A stretch of 64,000 nt of DNA from Leptospira perolatii (lineage in GTDB: Bacteria > Spirochaetota > Leptospiria > Leptospirales > Leptospiraceae): NCBI RefSeq assembly GCF_002811875.1, contig NZ_NPDZ01000007.1:124001-188000 (forward strand). Direction: 5' to 3'. This document shows positions 28,666-38,147 of this stretch, piece after piece. The translations under genes and the position numbers were made by a program. Every line of letters starts with the position of its first letter. The stretch's first letter is position 1. The notes beneath the pieces are model-generated. The model searched no databases. It worked only from the letters and a program-made list of their open reading frames with translations, and was not told the DNA's origin.

Positions 28666-31600
28666 ATGAAGCTCCTTCGAATAAGAGCGGTCGTATTTGC
28701 GGTCGCGCTTTCTCTTGCCGTATCTTGCACAAACCACGGGCACGGAATACCCGGGTGGATCTTCGGAACGGGGATTACACCTGGGACAGCTTTTCCGTCT
28801 CCCGGATCTGCGCCTGCACCGGAAGGAAGCGACTTATTCTCCTCAACGACTAACCACAGTTCGGCGATTAGCGATCCGGAAACAAAAGCGGATCCGTTGA
28901 ACGGGGCTGTGTTCATTGCACCACCAGAACCGAACCACTACGGAGGAGTTTCCCTATCCTATCCGATTGTGATTCCTACGGGAAGGGCAGGAGTAGAGCC
29001 GAAGCTCGCGATTTCGTATTCTGCTACAGGAGGAGACGGATGGATCGGAGTAGGTTGGAATTTAGGATTAGGTGCGATCACAAGAACTCCCGAATACGGT
29101 GCATTATTTTATAATAATAAAGATACGTTTACTTGGAATGGGGCACGTTTAGTAAAAATATCCGGACCTGCAAATAGCGAGAACGGAACCTACAGACCGG
29201 AGATCTTAGGGGAAGACTCCGTAGTTTTAAAGCTGAGCTTTGCAGAAGTGGGAGGAATCTGGGAAGTTTTGGATTCTTCCGGAACCAAGACTGTCTACGG
29301 AGAATCGTCTTCGACCAGGATCTACAATCCGGATAAGATCAACCAGACATACAGCTGGTATGTATCTAAAATAGAGGATAGAAACGGAAACACTCAGGAA
29401 GTGGAATATGATACTTCCAACTATTCTTCGAACAGAACCCTCTATCTAAAAGAAATTCGTTATACAGGAAATTCTAAAGCATCTCTAACACCGAGACAAT
29501 ACGTCCGCTTTTATACAAAATCAAGGGATGATTTCTATGTAAGTAAGGCTCCAGGCTTCCTCATGAAGATGGATCGACTTTTGGATAAAATCGAAGTAGG
29601 TTGGAGTGGCGGAAAACTCTGGGATTACACTTTGGTTTATACGGAATCTTCGGATTCAGGAAGGCCAATCTTAAAGACGGTAGAATCCAGCAGACATACA
29701 ACCCAGCCGGAGTTTAGCTACCAAGAATCTTCAAGACAACTTCTTTGGCAGAATATCGTAAATAGGGAAGCAAGCGAGCCTGAAGACAATCCGGACTCTA
29801 CACAGTACTTTGAAGGGGATTTTAACGGAGACGGGATCTCCGATATGCTCTTTTTCAATCCGGAAAGCGGGTACTGGAAAGCCGCAGAAGGCAGGAAGGA
29901 GGGAGGTTACAATTTTAAAATATACGGAAATCGTTATATTGGTTACGAGGGACCCGAAAAGATCCGCTTCTTTAAAGGAAATGTAAGCGGCGATTTTAAC
30001 GGAGACGGAAGATCCGATATCGCCTTCTACTTGCCTGAAACAAGAGAGTTTATCGTAGCCGAGCACGATGGAAGAGTGTTCCAATTCCGTTCGTATGGAA
30101 GGATGATGAATTCACTCCCGGATATTTTCCGGATGGATTGGTTCCCCGGAGACTACGACGGAAACGGCCTTTCGGATGCGATCCTGTTCGATGAGCCGAC
30201 AGGAAACTGGACTTTAATGTTAAACAAAGGAGGAAGATTCGACTTCCTTTTATTCTCTAAGAAATTCCAAAACATATACAGAGAAGATTATACTCCGAAC
30301 GGAAACTTGGACAGCGTATCTACGTTTGATACTACGGAAGAGGGGAGAGATCGCGCCAAAGTACAGACATTAGTCGGAGATTATAACGGAGACGGAAGGA
30401 CAGATATTTCCTTTTACGATGCTCGGAACGGAAAATGGATCGTGGGAGAAAATTATCGTCCAGAAGATCCTCTGGATCCACTTCCATTTAGAATGCAATG
30501 GAAATTGTATAAAGTATTCACAGCACCCGAGCAGTCATTATTTACATATGATAGATTCTCCGGAGATTTTAACGGAGACGGATTTTCCGACTTTTTACTT
30601 TTCGATCGTTCTTCCGGAGATTGGACCATCGGGGAAACCGGAGATGGGACGATCAACTTCAGGACCTGGTCTAGAGTTCCACAATTCAGAGAGATCACTC
30701 GTTGGTTGCAAGGGGACTTTAACGGAGACGGTAGGACAGATATCGGATTCTATTCTGCAAATGACGGAAAGTTTTGGATCGGAGAAGCAACTCAAAATGG
30801 ATTTCGCTACAAGATCTATAGCGATATGAGTTATGGCCCGAGTGCAACTCGGGTGATGCAAACTCCTTTACCGCTAGATGAAGTAAAACTTGTGAAGGGG
30901 ACTGCATCCTTTCCAATTTCTTCCGGACTCGGGACGCTACTTTTAGAGTACCAGTACGACGGAAATAATAACCGAGGAAGGGGAGAACTTGCGTTTGCTG
31001 GGTGTTTCACAGTTAACGACTGTTCTAATTCTCCGGAATTACTTTTATTCGATCGTAAAACAGGAGTCTTTGATTTCAAGAAGGGCTCGTCTTTCACCGA
31101 ATCGGTGTTAACCGGCTTTTCTCCCGAAGCAAGCGATGTGATTCTTCCGTTTGCAGGAGACCCGGATCGATATACCAGATCCACTTTAGACGAGGTCCTC
31201 TATTACCAAAAACAGGGAAGTGTAAATAAGTTTAGGACGGTTCGATTCGCTTCGGGGAATTCCTTCGAGCTGAAAGACCTCGCGAGCTTTACGGATACAG
31301 AAGTTACTCTTTTTCATAGTAAAGAAAGCGGATACGTATTCGACAATTTCGAATCCACTTCTTTTAAATCAGCACTCATCTTAGATGACAAATCTTCTAC
31401 CGGAAGCGCTCGCTTTTTACTTTCGGGTCTATCCGGAAACCGGGTCTTAACAATCACTGGAGATCTGACTCCTTCCAATCTTTATAAGATTTTCCAAAGC
31501 GGAAGTTCTGATAATAGACTAAACCGAAATGCATTTAGCTTATTTTCGGGAGATTTTACCGGTTCTGGAAAAGCGGAGTTTGCACTCGTAGACAGAAGGA

Positions 31601-34600
31601 CCGGAACCCACAAATGGTATTTAGGAAGTATCAACTTAAGTTCGAACCAGATCCAATTCAAAAAACTATCTGGGGACGTTCCACTTCCGTTTGTTACTTC
31701 AGAGTATGACGCAGTCAGTCCTGCGGGCATCAAATATGCGTTATACGGAGAAGTCACAGGACATTCGATCCTCCTAGGAAAAGCTTCCGATGTAGGAACT
31801 TCTTTTTATAAATATAGAATCACTTCCACATCTGTCACTCGCACTGTGAGCACTGCAAACGGTGTATCTTTTAGCGGAAAGTTCGACCACAACGGAGATC
31901 CTATTGTGGTGCAGAATGGAGAATTTAGGACCTACGATTATTCTCAAGGAAGGGCGATTGCACTTTCTTCCGGTATCATTCAGAAAAGTCTTTCTAGGCC
32001 TGACTTAATTTCGAAGGTGTATGTGTTCCAGTGGATCCAAGGGGATTACAACGGGGATGGACTCACTGATATCGGGATCATCCACCTTAAAGAACCCACT
32101 TGGTATTTCGCGCTCTCCAACGGAATCGTTCCGGATATAATAAACAAACTCAAGAACGGGATCGGTGGATTTTACGAATTCGAGTACGAAAATTCGACTA
32201 AGTTTGATAATACAGGAGGAGATGGAATTCCGGATCTACCTGGAACTTACAGAGTTTGTACTAAGATAACTGCAGACGACGGATTGGGGAATCGAATCAC
32301 AAAATCCTACGACTACAAAAACGGATTTGCATTCTCTTCGTTTATCAACGGGAAAAAAGAATCTGACTTTTTCGGATTTTCTGAGTTCACGATGACGGAT
32401 GCGTATGGGGCCAGAACTTTCCATACGTATAATACAACACCATATTCTGATTTCATGATGAACCGCGCCCTAAGCGGTGCGGAAAAACAGACAAAGATCA
32501 TCGGGTCAGACAATCAAGAATACGGAATCATCAACTACACTCACTCGGTGCAAAAAATCGAGGTAACCTCGGGGGCACCGAGTTACTTATCTTTCGCTTC
32601 TAAGATAGAAAAGTATCTAAACGGATCTAGAACGACTACCCAAGATAGTTCGCTTACCCTCAGTGGTTATGCGATTACGAAGAAGGTCGAAAGTCTCACG
32701 GATCATTTTGCGGACGGAGCTCACTCTGTAGAAACCCAGACTGCGATTACTGACTTTACAACAGACTCTAGTACAAACCAGCGCAGACCTACCAAGACAG
32801 TTTCACTCGCTGCGAGTGCAAACGAAACTACTTCCGTTCTTACCTATGATAGCAAAGGAAATCTTACTAAAAACGTAACCTCCTATACTGGTTCAGGGCT
32901 TCCATCTACTTCCCCTAGAATTTTAGAATATTCTTATGATTCCTACGGGAATACGACTCAGGAGAAGGATAGCAGTGGAAGTCCTTCTCGAGGAACTAAC
33001 CTGGTCTATGATTCCCAGCTCCACCAGTTTGTGACCGAGAGGAGCTCCTTCGGAGGATCGATTTCCTTTACCACAAGAAGTACAATCGATTATGGTTCTG
33101 CTTTCGGTCTGCCTTTGCAGATAACCGACCCGAACGGAAACAAAACATATAATACGTACGATAACTACGGAAGACTCACTCAAGTTAGAGCAGATACAGA
33201 CTCCGGAACGAGTGTGATCGGAAGCTATTCGTATCACAGTTCCTTTCCGTTAGGCGCAAAGACAATACTGCCGTCCGGTACCAGTGCTCCTGACTTTGCT
33301 TACAAAAAATACTCGGATGGTTTAGGTAGAACTATTTATACAGTCAAATCCGGCTCGAATGGACAGTACGTACGTTCTGGAAGAGTTGTCTATGATTCAG
33401 ACGGTAGAGTGGTCAGGTCGAGTCGCGCAGACTGGGCTTCTGGAAGCGAGATCGATTCCTTTGCGCTTCATCTAGAAGAAAGGGAACCGACACTATTCCA
33501 ATACGATGCGATCGGAAGAGTAAAATCCACAACACTTCCTTTGGCGGCGGGAGAAAATTCTGCGACTGTAATCTCAGTCGATTACAATGATCCATTTGAA
33601 ACTGTAGAAAAGAATAGCAGCGGAACGAATAAGAGAACGATTAAGGACGCGAGAGGAAGAGTTCTCTATGTAGAAGACTTTGCGACAGATGGAACCCAAG
33701 CAAGGATCGGATTTTGTTTTGATATCGCAGGGAATCGAGTCAAGAAATCCGATCTGAACGACGGATCGAATTTGAGTTGTTCGAATCTTTCTACGGGCAT
33801 TGTTAGCAAAGATACTTCCGGAAAAAACCAAGCGTATTGGAAATACGATGCTTTCGGAAGATTAAAAGCACAGAGCGATCCAGACTTGGGCGTAGAGACA
33901 TTCGCCTATAATGCATTTGGCGAACAAACTTCTCATACAGATGCAAGATCCATTACGACTACATTTGCCTACGATGCAATCGGGCGGGTTGTTACAAAAC
34001 ATATTCCGGAAGGGGATACTGTATTTACTTACGATTCGGCATCCGGAAGCGAGAATTCTTTAGGAAAACTAGTACGAGTAGAAGACTCCGTCCAAAGCAA
34101 GGAATTCAGTTATGATAAACTAGGACGGATCAAAAAAGAAACCAGAAGGATCCTGAATATTCCCCTCCAAAATACAGAGGGTCCATACATTACAGAAACA
34201 GAATACGATCTTTTGGGAAGAATCACGAAGATCGATTATCCTGCCCATCCGATCAACCACAAACGACTCAGGGCTTGCTACTCGTATGGAAGTGCGGGGT
34301 ATGTCACGGGAATTTCAGTCGATGTGGATACGAGTGGTGTCATGCCGGGTTTCTGTGGCACGGATATCGTAGAGAATATCGGATATAACGAGTTCGGGCA
34401 AACTGCTGCGCTCACTCTCGGAAACAATGTTTCTACAGATTATACTTATGATGCAAAGGGAAGATTGATCCGTGTTCATTCCAGCGGGGATGTAAGCGGT
34501 ACAAACAAAATTCTCCAAGACGCTGTTTATACATTTAACAGCAATAATGCGATCACAAAAATAGAGAACACTTCGACCGATTATAATACCGAGTACAACT

Positions 34601-36099
34601 ATCTGTATGACGGACTGAATCGAATTTTAGATTCCAACGGGACTTACCGAGAGACTGCGGACAATTTTACAAAGCAATTCAAGCAGAGCTTTTCGTATTC
34701 AAAAAATGGAAACCTTACTGCAAAGCGTAACCACGATTTTGCCACTGGAAATATCACAGACGAGTGGAGTTATCAATACACCAACCACCAAGTATTACGG
34801 ATAGATTCTAGCAAGACCGGTTCCGACAGCCTAACGATGAGTTATGATGCTTCCGGGAATATGGTCTCTCAAAATGACCAAGCGAAGCATTTGCGGAAGC
34901 AGATCGAAGTAGATTCCCAAAATAGAATCGTATCCGTGAAAGATGCTACCGGTGCGGTCATGGGCAAGTACTGGTATGACGAGGGCGGATTTAGAATCAG
35001 AAGGCAGGCTTTAGTACCGAAGCCTGGTCAGTTTGCCTCCACGGAAGTCATCTATCCGAGCATGTATTTCGGATTGGAATACGAGGAAACGGATAATACC
35101 CTTCGATCGATCAACAACGTCTACCTAAACGGAGTCCGGGTCGCAGCGTTAAACGAAGTGGGGGCAGTCGCCTACTTCCTGACCGATCAAGTAGATTCCG
35201 TCTCACAAGTGTTAGACGGCTCTGCACAAACACTCACTCGAACTCAATACCAACCCTATGGAGAATCCTTTGTCCAAAGAGGAAACCTTGACTTTGCTCC
35301 GAAGTATAACTCTCAAGAATTAGATCCGGAAACGAACTTCTACTACTACAACGCTCGCTACTACGATCCACAGATCGCGAGGTTTACGAGCGCAGACAGT
35401 ATCATTGATGGCGAATACGATACTCAGGGTTGGAACCGATTTGCATATGTGAAGGGGAATCCTGTTGGTGCGAAGGATCCGACTGGGCATGATATATTCT
35501 TGTATTTCTATTCTTCAGAGTCGACTGAATCCGGCGCAGGTCACGTTGCGATGGGAGTCGGCTCCAAAAAAAATCAAACACTTTATGAAGCGAATCCGGT
35601 AAATTCAGGTCCTGACCGGCCGATGGAAAAGTCATACAAGCATTCCGGTTCAATGAAGGAAGTACTGAACAAAAATCATATTGGAAGAACGACGAAAAAA
35701 CAACCGGATTTAATTTTGCAATTGAAAACTAATTCAAAGGAGGAAGATCCTAAAGTAAGACAAGCGGTAGAAGGATTCTTCAAAGAAAATGAAAATTGGG
35801 TTTATAATAAATCAAATTGCACAGATATGAGTCGCGTCGGCCTCTCGAAGACAAAGTATAAAGGAGGCAAAGAGATAGTTTCTACACCGACGGAATTCGC
35901 TGATAAACTACTCACTAATAACCCAACGGATTTTGTACAAGGAAATATTGTAGAATTGAAAGGTAGTATAGGAAACTACAAAGATGGAACTGGTTCCGCG
36001 GCAGGCGTAATTAAGAATGCAACTCGCCGTAAACAAGACAATCAATCCGATTCAAATGAAGTAAAAAGAAATAGGCCGAATAAGATTCATTTAAACTAA
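28666..36099 (+). CDS. SpvB/FG-GAP/RHS polymorphic toxin lipoprotein
   Basis: A 2477-residue protein. The signal ends SLAVSC (Cys21). An SpvB-type domain spans ~76-330 (YPIVIPTGRAGVEPKLAISY, GWIGVGWNLGLGAITR). At least eight FG-GAP-like calcium repeats of the GDFNGDGxSD form lie at ~382-712, ~961 and ~1123. A TcB-middle-like segment (GGFYEFEYENSTKFDNTGGDG) is at ~1165. RHS/YD repeats run ~1390-2080 and the RHS core ends KGNPVGAKDPTGH at 2275. The last ~202 residues are a toxin-like tip with GHVAMGVG (His2293) and SNCTD (Cys2385). The layout resembles TcB/TcC, with the tip probably enclosed and released. It is coupled to the PA-like gene. Confidence 0.88.
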   Translation: MKLLRIRAVVFAVALSLAVSCTNHGHGIPGWIFGTGITPGTAFPSPGSAPAPEGSDLFSSTTNHSSAISDPETKADPLNGAVFIAPPEPNHYGGVSLSYPIVIPTGRAGVEPKLAISYSATGGDGWIGVGWNLGLGAITRTPEYGALFYNNKDTFTWNGARLVKISGPANSENGTYRPEILGEDSVVLKLSFAEVGGIWEVLDSSGTKTVYGESSSTRIYNPDKINQTYSWYVSKIEDRNGNTQEVEYDTSNYSSNRTLYLKEIRYTGNSKASLTPRQYVRFYTKSRDDFYVSKAPGFLMKMDRLLDKIEVGWSGGKLWDYTLVYTESSDSGRPILKTVESSRHTTQPEFSYQESSRQLLWQNIVNREASEPEDNPDSTQYFEGDFNGDGISDMLFFNPESGYWKAAEGRKEGGYNFKIYGNRYIGYEGPEKIRFFKGNVSGDFNGDGRSDIAFYLPETREFIVAEHDGRVFQFRSYGRMMNSLPDIFRMDWFPGDYDGNGLSDAILFDEPTGNWTLMLNKGGRFDFLLFSKKFQNIYREDYTPNGNLDSVSTFDTTEEGRDRAKVQTLVGDYNGDGRTDISFYDARNGKWIVGENYRPEDPLDPLPFRMQWKLYKVFTAPEQSLFTYDRFSGDFNGDGFSDFLLFDRSSGDWTIGETGDGTINFRTWSRVPQFREITRWLQGDFNGDGRTDIGFYSANDGKFWIGEATQNGFRYKIYSDMSYGPSATRVMQTPLPLDEVKLVKGTASFPISSGLGTLLLEYQYDGNNNRGRGELAFAGCFTVNDCSNSPELLLFDRKTGVFDFKKGSSFTESVLTGFSPEASDVILPFAGDPDRYTRSTLDEVLYYQKQGSVNKFRTVRFASGNSFELKDLASFTDTEVTLFHSKESGYVFDNFESTSFKSALILDDKSSTGSARFLLSGLSGNRVLTITGDLTPSNLYKIFQSGSSDNRLNRNAFSLFSGDFTGSGKAEFALVDRRTGTHKWYLGSINLSSNQIQFKKLSGDVPLPFVTSEYDAVSPAGIKYALYGEVTGHSILLGKASDVGTSFYKYRITSTSVTRTVSTANGVSFSGKFDHNGDPIVVQNGEFRTYDYSQGRAIALSSGIIQKSLSRPDLISKVYVFQWIQGDYNGDGLTDIGIIHLKEPTWYFALSNGIVPDIINKLKNGIGGFYEFEYENSTKFDNTGGDGIPDLPGTYRVCTKITADDGLGNRITKSYDYKNGFAFSSFINGKKESDFFGFSEFTMTDAYGARTFHTYNTTPYSDFMMNRALSGAEKQTKIIGSDNQEYGIINYTHSVQKIEVTSGAPSYLSFASKIEKYLNGSRTTTQDSSLTLSGYAITKKVESLTDHFADGAHSVETQTAITDFTTDSSTNQRRPTKTVSLAASANETTSVLTYDSKGNLTKNVTSYTGSGLPSTSPRILEYSYDSYGNTTQEKDSSGSPSRGTNLVYDSQLHQFVTERSSFGGSISFTTRSTIDYGSAFGLPLQITDPNGNKTYNTYDNYGRLTQVRADTDSGTSVIGSYSYHSSFPLGAKTILPSGTSAPDFAYKKYSDGLGRTIYTVKSGSNGQYVRSGRVVYDSDGRVVRSSRADWASGSEIDSFALHLEEREPTLFQYDAIGRVKSTTLPLAAGENSATVISVDYNDPFETVEKNSSGTNKRTIKDARGRVLYVEDFATDGTQARIGFCFDIAGNRVKKSDLNDGSNLSCSNLSTGIVSKDTSGKNQAYWKYDAFGRLKAQSDPDLGVETFAYNAFGEQTSHTDARSITTTFAYDAIGRVVTKHIPEGDTVFTYDSASGSENSLGKLVRVEDSVQSKEFSYDKLGRIKKETRRILNIPLQNTEGPYITETEYDLLGRITKIDYPAHPINHKRLRACYSYGSAGYVTGISVDVDTSGVMPGFCGTDIVENIGYNEFGQTAALTLGNNVSTDYTYDAKGRLIRVHSSGDVSGTNKILQDAVYTFNSNNAITKIENTSTDYNTEYNYLYDGLNRILDSNGTYRETADNFTKQFKQSFSYSKNGNLTAKRNHDFATGNITDEWSYQYTNHQVLRIDSSKTGSDSLTMSYDASGNMVSQNDQAKHLRKQIEVDSQNRIVSVKDATGAVMGKYWYDEGGFRIRRQALVPKPGQFASTEVIYPSMYFGLEYEETDNTLRSINNVYLNGVRVAALNEVGAVAYFLTDQVDSVSQVLDGSAQTLTRTQYQPYGESFVQRGNLDFAPKYNSQELDPETNFYYYNARYYDPQIARFTSADSIIDGEYDTQGWNRFAYVKGNPVGAKDPTGHDIFLYFYSSESTESGAGHVAMGVGSKKNQTLYEANPVNSGPDRPMEKSYKHSGSMKEVLNKNHIGRTTKKQPDLILQLKTNSKEEDPKVRQAVEGFFKENENWVYNKSNCTDMSRVGLSKTKYKGGKEIVSTPTEFADKLLTNNPTDFVQGNIVELKGSIGNYKDGTGSAAGVIKNATRRKQDNQSDSNEVKRNRPNKIHLN

Positions 36100-36173
36100 G
36101 CTATGATTAATAATTCGTTCTTTAGGATTGCACTGACGAAAATTATATTCTAGTCGAAAAGCTTGAGAATGTT

Positions 36174-36614
36174 ATGAAACTTTCCTTCTTTATAGTTCAG
36201 TTTTTTGTTATAGCCTTAGCGTTTATCATGCTAATAGCAGGAATGCTCCCCTTGCTTCAGGCGGCTAATATTTTTTTTGATTTATCCATTGCATATTGGG
36301 AAGCCATCGATCGGACGAACGAGGATCTCACTTATTGGATAATCAAGTTTGATATGGTGTGCACTATATTTTATATTCCGGCACTTATTTGGTTTATTTA
36401 CAAACCGAATTTCCCTACCTTATTTTTTTTGATATTTTATTATACTTTCCTTCTGTGGGTAAGTGTGTTAATGGAAGGTTCAAGAATAGAATGGGCAAAT
36501 ATATTGAATACTCATGAGATGATCGTTTTTATTTTCCCGTCTGTGGCTCTAATAGTTTCACTTTTTTATTATTTGATTTTACGAATAACAAGGGGTGATG
36601 ATAACCAACAATGA
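36174..36614 (+). CDS. Four-helix membrane protein, candidate immunity protein
   Basis: A 146-residue protein with four hydrophobic segments (about residues 4-32, 56-74, 78-97 and 112-136). It has no recognised domain. It lies 74 bases after the RHS toxin, the place where polymorphic toxin loci carry the cognate immunity gene, and it is AT-rich like many immunity genes. A membrane location would fit protection against a toxin acting at the envelope. The assignment rests on position only. Confidence 0.55.
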   Translation: MKLSFFIVQFFVIALAFIMLIAGMLPLLQAANIFFDLSIAYWEAIDRTNEDLTYWIIKFDMVCTIFYIPALIWFIYKPNFPTLFFLIFYYTFLLWVSVLMEGSRIEWANILNTHEMIVFIFPSVALIVSLFYYLILRITRGDDNQQ

Positions 36615-36729
36615 ATACATTCGGAATTTTTCAAATTGTAAATCTACGTGTACGAATAATTTCGGTAATGTTCAGAAAGTTTCGCGCAAGTAGAATCTCA
36701 AGAAAGTCTCGCATATTGTCCCCAGCGAA

Positions 36730-36834
36730 ATGCAATGTACAGGTCTATATTTAGATAAATACTTAGAAAACCTAAACCGAATTATGGAATCAGGGTTCCA
36801 TCCGAATGAGGAATTAACAACTTTTAGTATTTGA
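36730..36834 (+). pseudogene. C-terminal remnant of an unknown protein, copy 1
   Basis: A 34-codon open frame with residues LDKYLENLNRIMES and FHPNEELT before the stop. The same frame and stop are kept in the second repeat copy (stop at 38681-38683) with substitutions, so it looks like the end of a once-functional gene. Being downstream of a toxin tip, an ancestral immunity gene is the likely source; this is inference. Confidence 0.45.
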
Positions 36835-36985
36835 AAAAGAAATTACCAAAACAGATTTGATTGAAGGTAAGAATGAATCCAGACTATACGAATCAAATCT
36901 GTAATATACGGATTTGAGATTTTTAGCCAAAACTGTTTTCAGCTGGACCAGCGGTGCAGCGGAATGCAGAAAAATGTTAAATAGT

Positions 36986-37314
36986 GCTCATTGACAACGA
37001 TTCCTTAGGAAAGCGAGAGCGGACCTTAGGAAGAAATAAAACCGCCAGGGAAACGGAGGGCTTTAGTCCAACACAGAATTACAATGAATGCGTAAGGCTG
37101 GATACGTGGAACGTGTTGGATGAGCGATTAGCGAACCCGTAGTAGCCCGGTCCCGCAGAGCGGGAGGCGGCCAGCAACACTCGCCGAGAGATAGACAGGA
37201 AACGGGAAACGCATTCACGAAGAGTGAGCCAGGAAGGCTCACGTCCCGGAGCTCGATACAGGATGTATCGGCGAAGGGTGAGGGAAGCGGTTCACGTTTC
37301 CGATTGAGCTCAAG
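36986..37314 (+). ncRNA. Structured RNA, HEARO/omega-RNA-like, copy 1
   Basis: About 330 bases very similar to 38835-39163. It shows GTGTTGGATGAG, GCGAACCCGTAGTAG and CCCGGTCCCGC-AGA-GCGGGAGGCGG, which fits the pattern I know from HEARO RNA (the omega RNA of IscB nucleases). Hairpins include CCCGC/GCGGG, GTGAGCC/GGCTCAC and CGATACA/TGTATCG. The 3' end is CTCAAG; IS608-like right cleavage uses TCAA. No IscB, TnpB or TnpA gene lies nearby, so it would be a stand-alone element. A group II intron or an unrelated RNA cannot be excluded. Confidence 0.5.
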
Positions 37315-38143
37315 AACCTGCTACTACGATCCACAGATCGCGAGGTTCACAAGTGCAGATTCGATCATTGATGGCGAATACGATACTCAGGGTTGGAACC
37401 GATTTGCATATGTGAAAGGGAATCCGGTTGGTGCGAAGGATCCGAGTGGGCATCAGTCCGTTCCATGTATGACGGGTGAATGCTTAATGTCTGAAATAGG
37501 TCGGCCCATCACTTCTAATGAATACGTTGGAGGTATTAGGAAGGCAGCAGAAAATCCCAATTATCAGATGCTTAAGATGATGCCAGGAGGTGGGCTGGCT
37601 GACTACCTGATGCAGGCGTCTGCAGATATTGTTGAGAAAGATTATGAAAAGTTAGCGATCCGATCCACAAAAGTAATTGCTATAGAAGCGTTAGGAGCGT
37701 CAGCAGCGCATTTTCCTGCTATCGCAAAATCCTTCGGCGGAGTAGTAGGTAGATGGGCAACTGGAAAAACGGTTCGATACGGAGTTGAACTATCAAAAGC
37801 GGACATAAAACTAGCTCTTAAGAACGTTAACTACAATGGGACCGAAGCGAGCTTAGGGAAATATTATGGAAACGGAAGCTATAAGAATTATACAAGCATG
37901 AGAAATACGAAAAATGGATTAAGGAGCTATTATGATATCGGGAACCGGTACAGTCAATTAAACGATTACGGTCGAGGTGCTCTAAACAGAATATTTATCG
38001 ATGAGATAGCTCGTTTAAAGCAGACTGCGAAATTCAACATTCCATTGAATGAAGCGGGAAGATGGGGAAAAGAAGAAATCAGATGGTTAAAGGAAGCCGG
38101 CTATGTGGAAAAAGGGAAGAAAGCACTTTCGTCCCCTAGATAA
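37304..38143 (+). CDS. Orphan RHS tip with alternative C-terminal toxin domain
   Basis: Bases 37320-37453 repeat the RHS-core end of the large gene (35357-35490, 134 bp). They encode YYDPQIARFTSADSI and GNPVGAKDPSGH, and an unrelated ~230-residue domain follows. The frame opens only through a TTG at 37304 inside the repeat, with no signal peptide or ribosome site, so it is probably a silent donor cassette. The tip has a Gly/Ala-rich hydrophobic middle and a basic C-terminus (GRWGKEEIRWLKEAGYV). I do not recognise its toxin activity. A candidate immunity gene follows directly. Confidence 0.7.
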   Translation: MSSRTCYYDPQIARFTSADSIIDGEYDTQGWNRFAYVKGNPVGAKDPSGHQSVPCMTGECLMSEIGRPITSNEYVGGIRKAAENPNYQMLKMMPGGGLADYLMQASADIVEKDYEKLAIRSTKVIAIEALGASAAHFPAIAKSFGGVVGRWATGKTVRYGVELSKADIKLALKNVNYNGTEASLGKYYGNGSYKNYTSMRNTKNGLRSYYDIGNRYSQLNDYGRGALNRIFIDEIARLKQTAKFNIPLNEAGRWGKEEIRWLKEAGYVEKGKKALSSPR

Positions 38144-38147
38144 TAAT

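Larger units (their letters stand above)
36715..37314 (+). repeat. 600-bp direct repeat, copy 1
   Basis: Starts ATTGTCCC and ends CTCAAG. It matches 38564-39163 over the whole length, closely in the last ~330 bases and more loosely before. Both copies are exactly 600 bases from the shared first to the shared last base. It contains a 34-codon protein remnant and a structured-RNA candidate. It is followed after five bases by an RHS-core fragment. Confidence 0.9.

Noticed and set aside
29800..30800. CRISPR-like short repeats (GATTTTAACGGAGACGG)
   Set aside because: They are irregularly spaced and encode the FG-GAP repeats GDFNGDG of the RHS protein.
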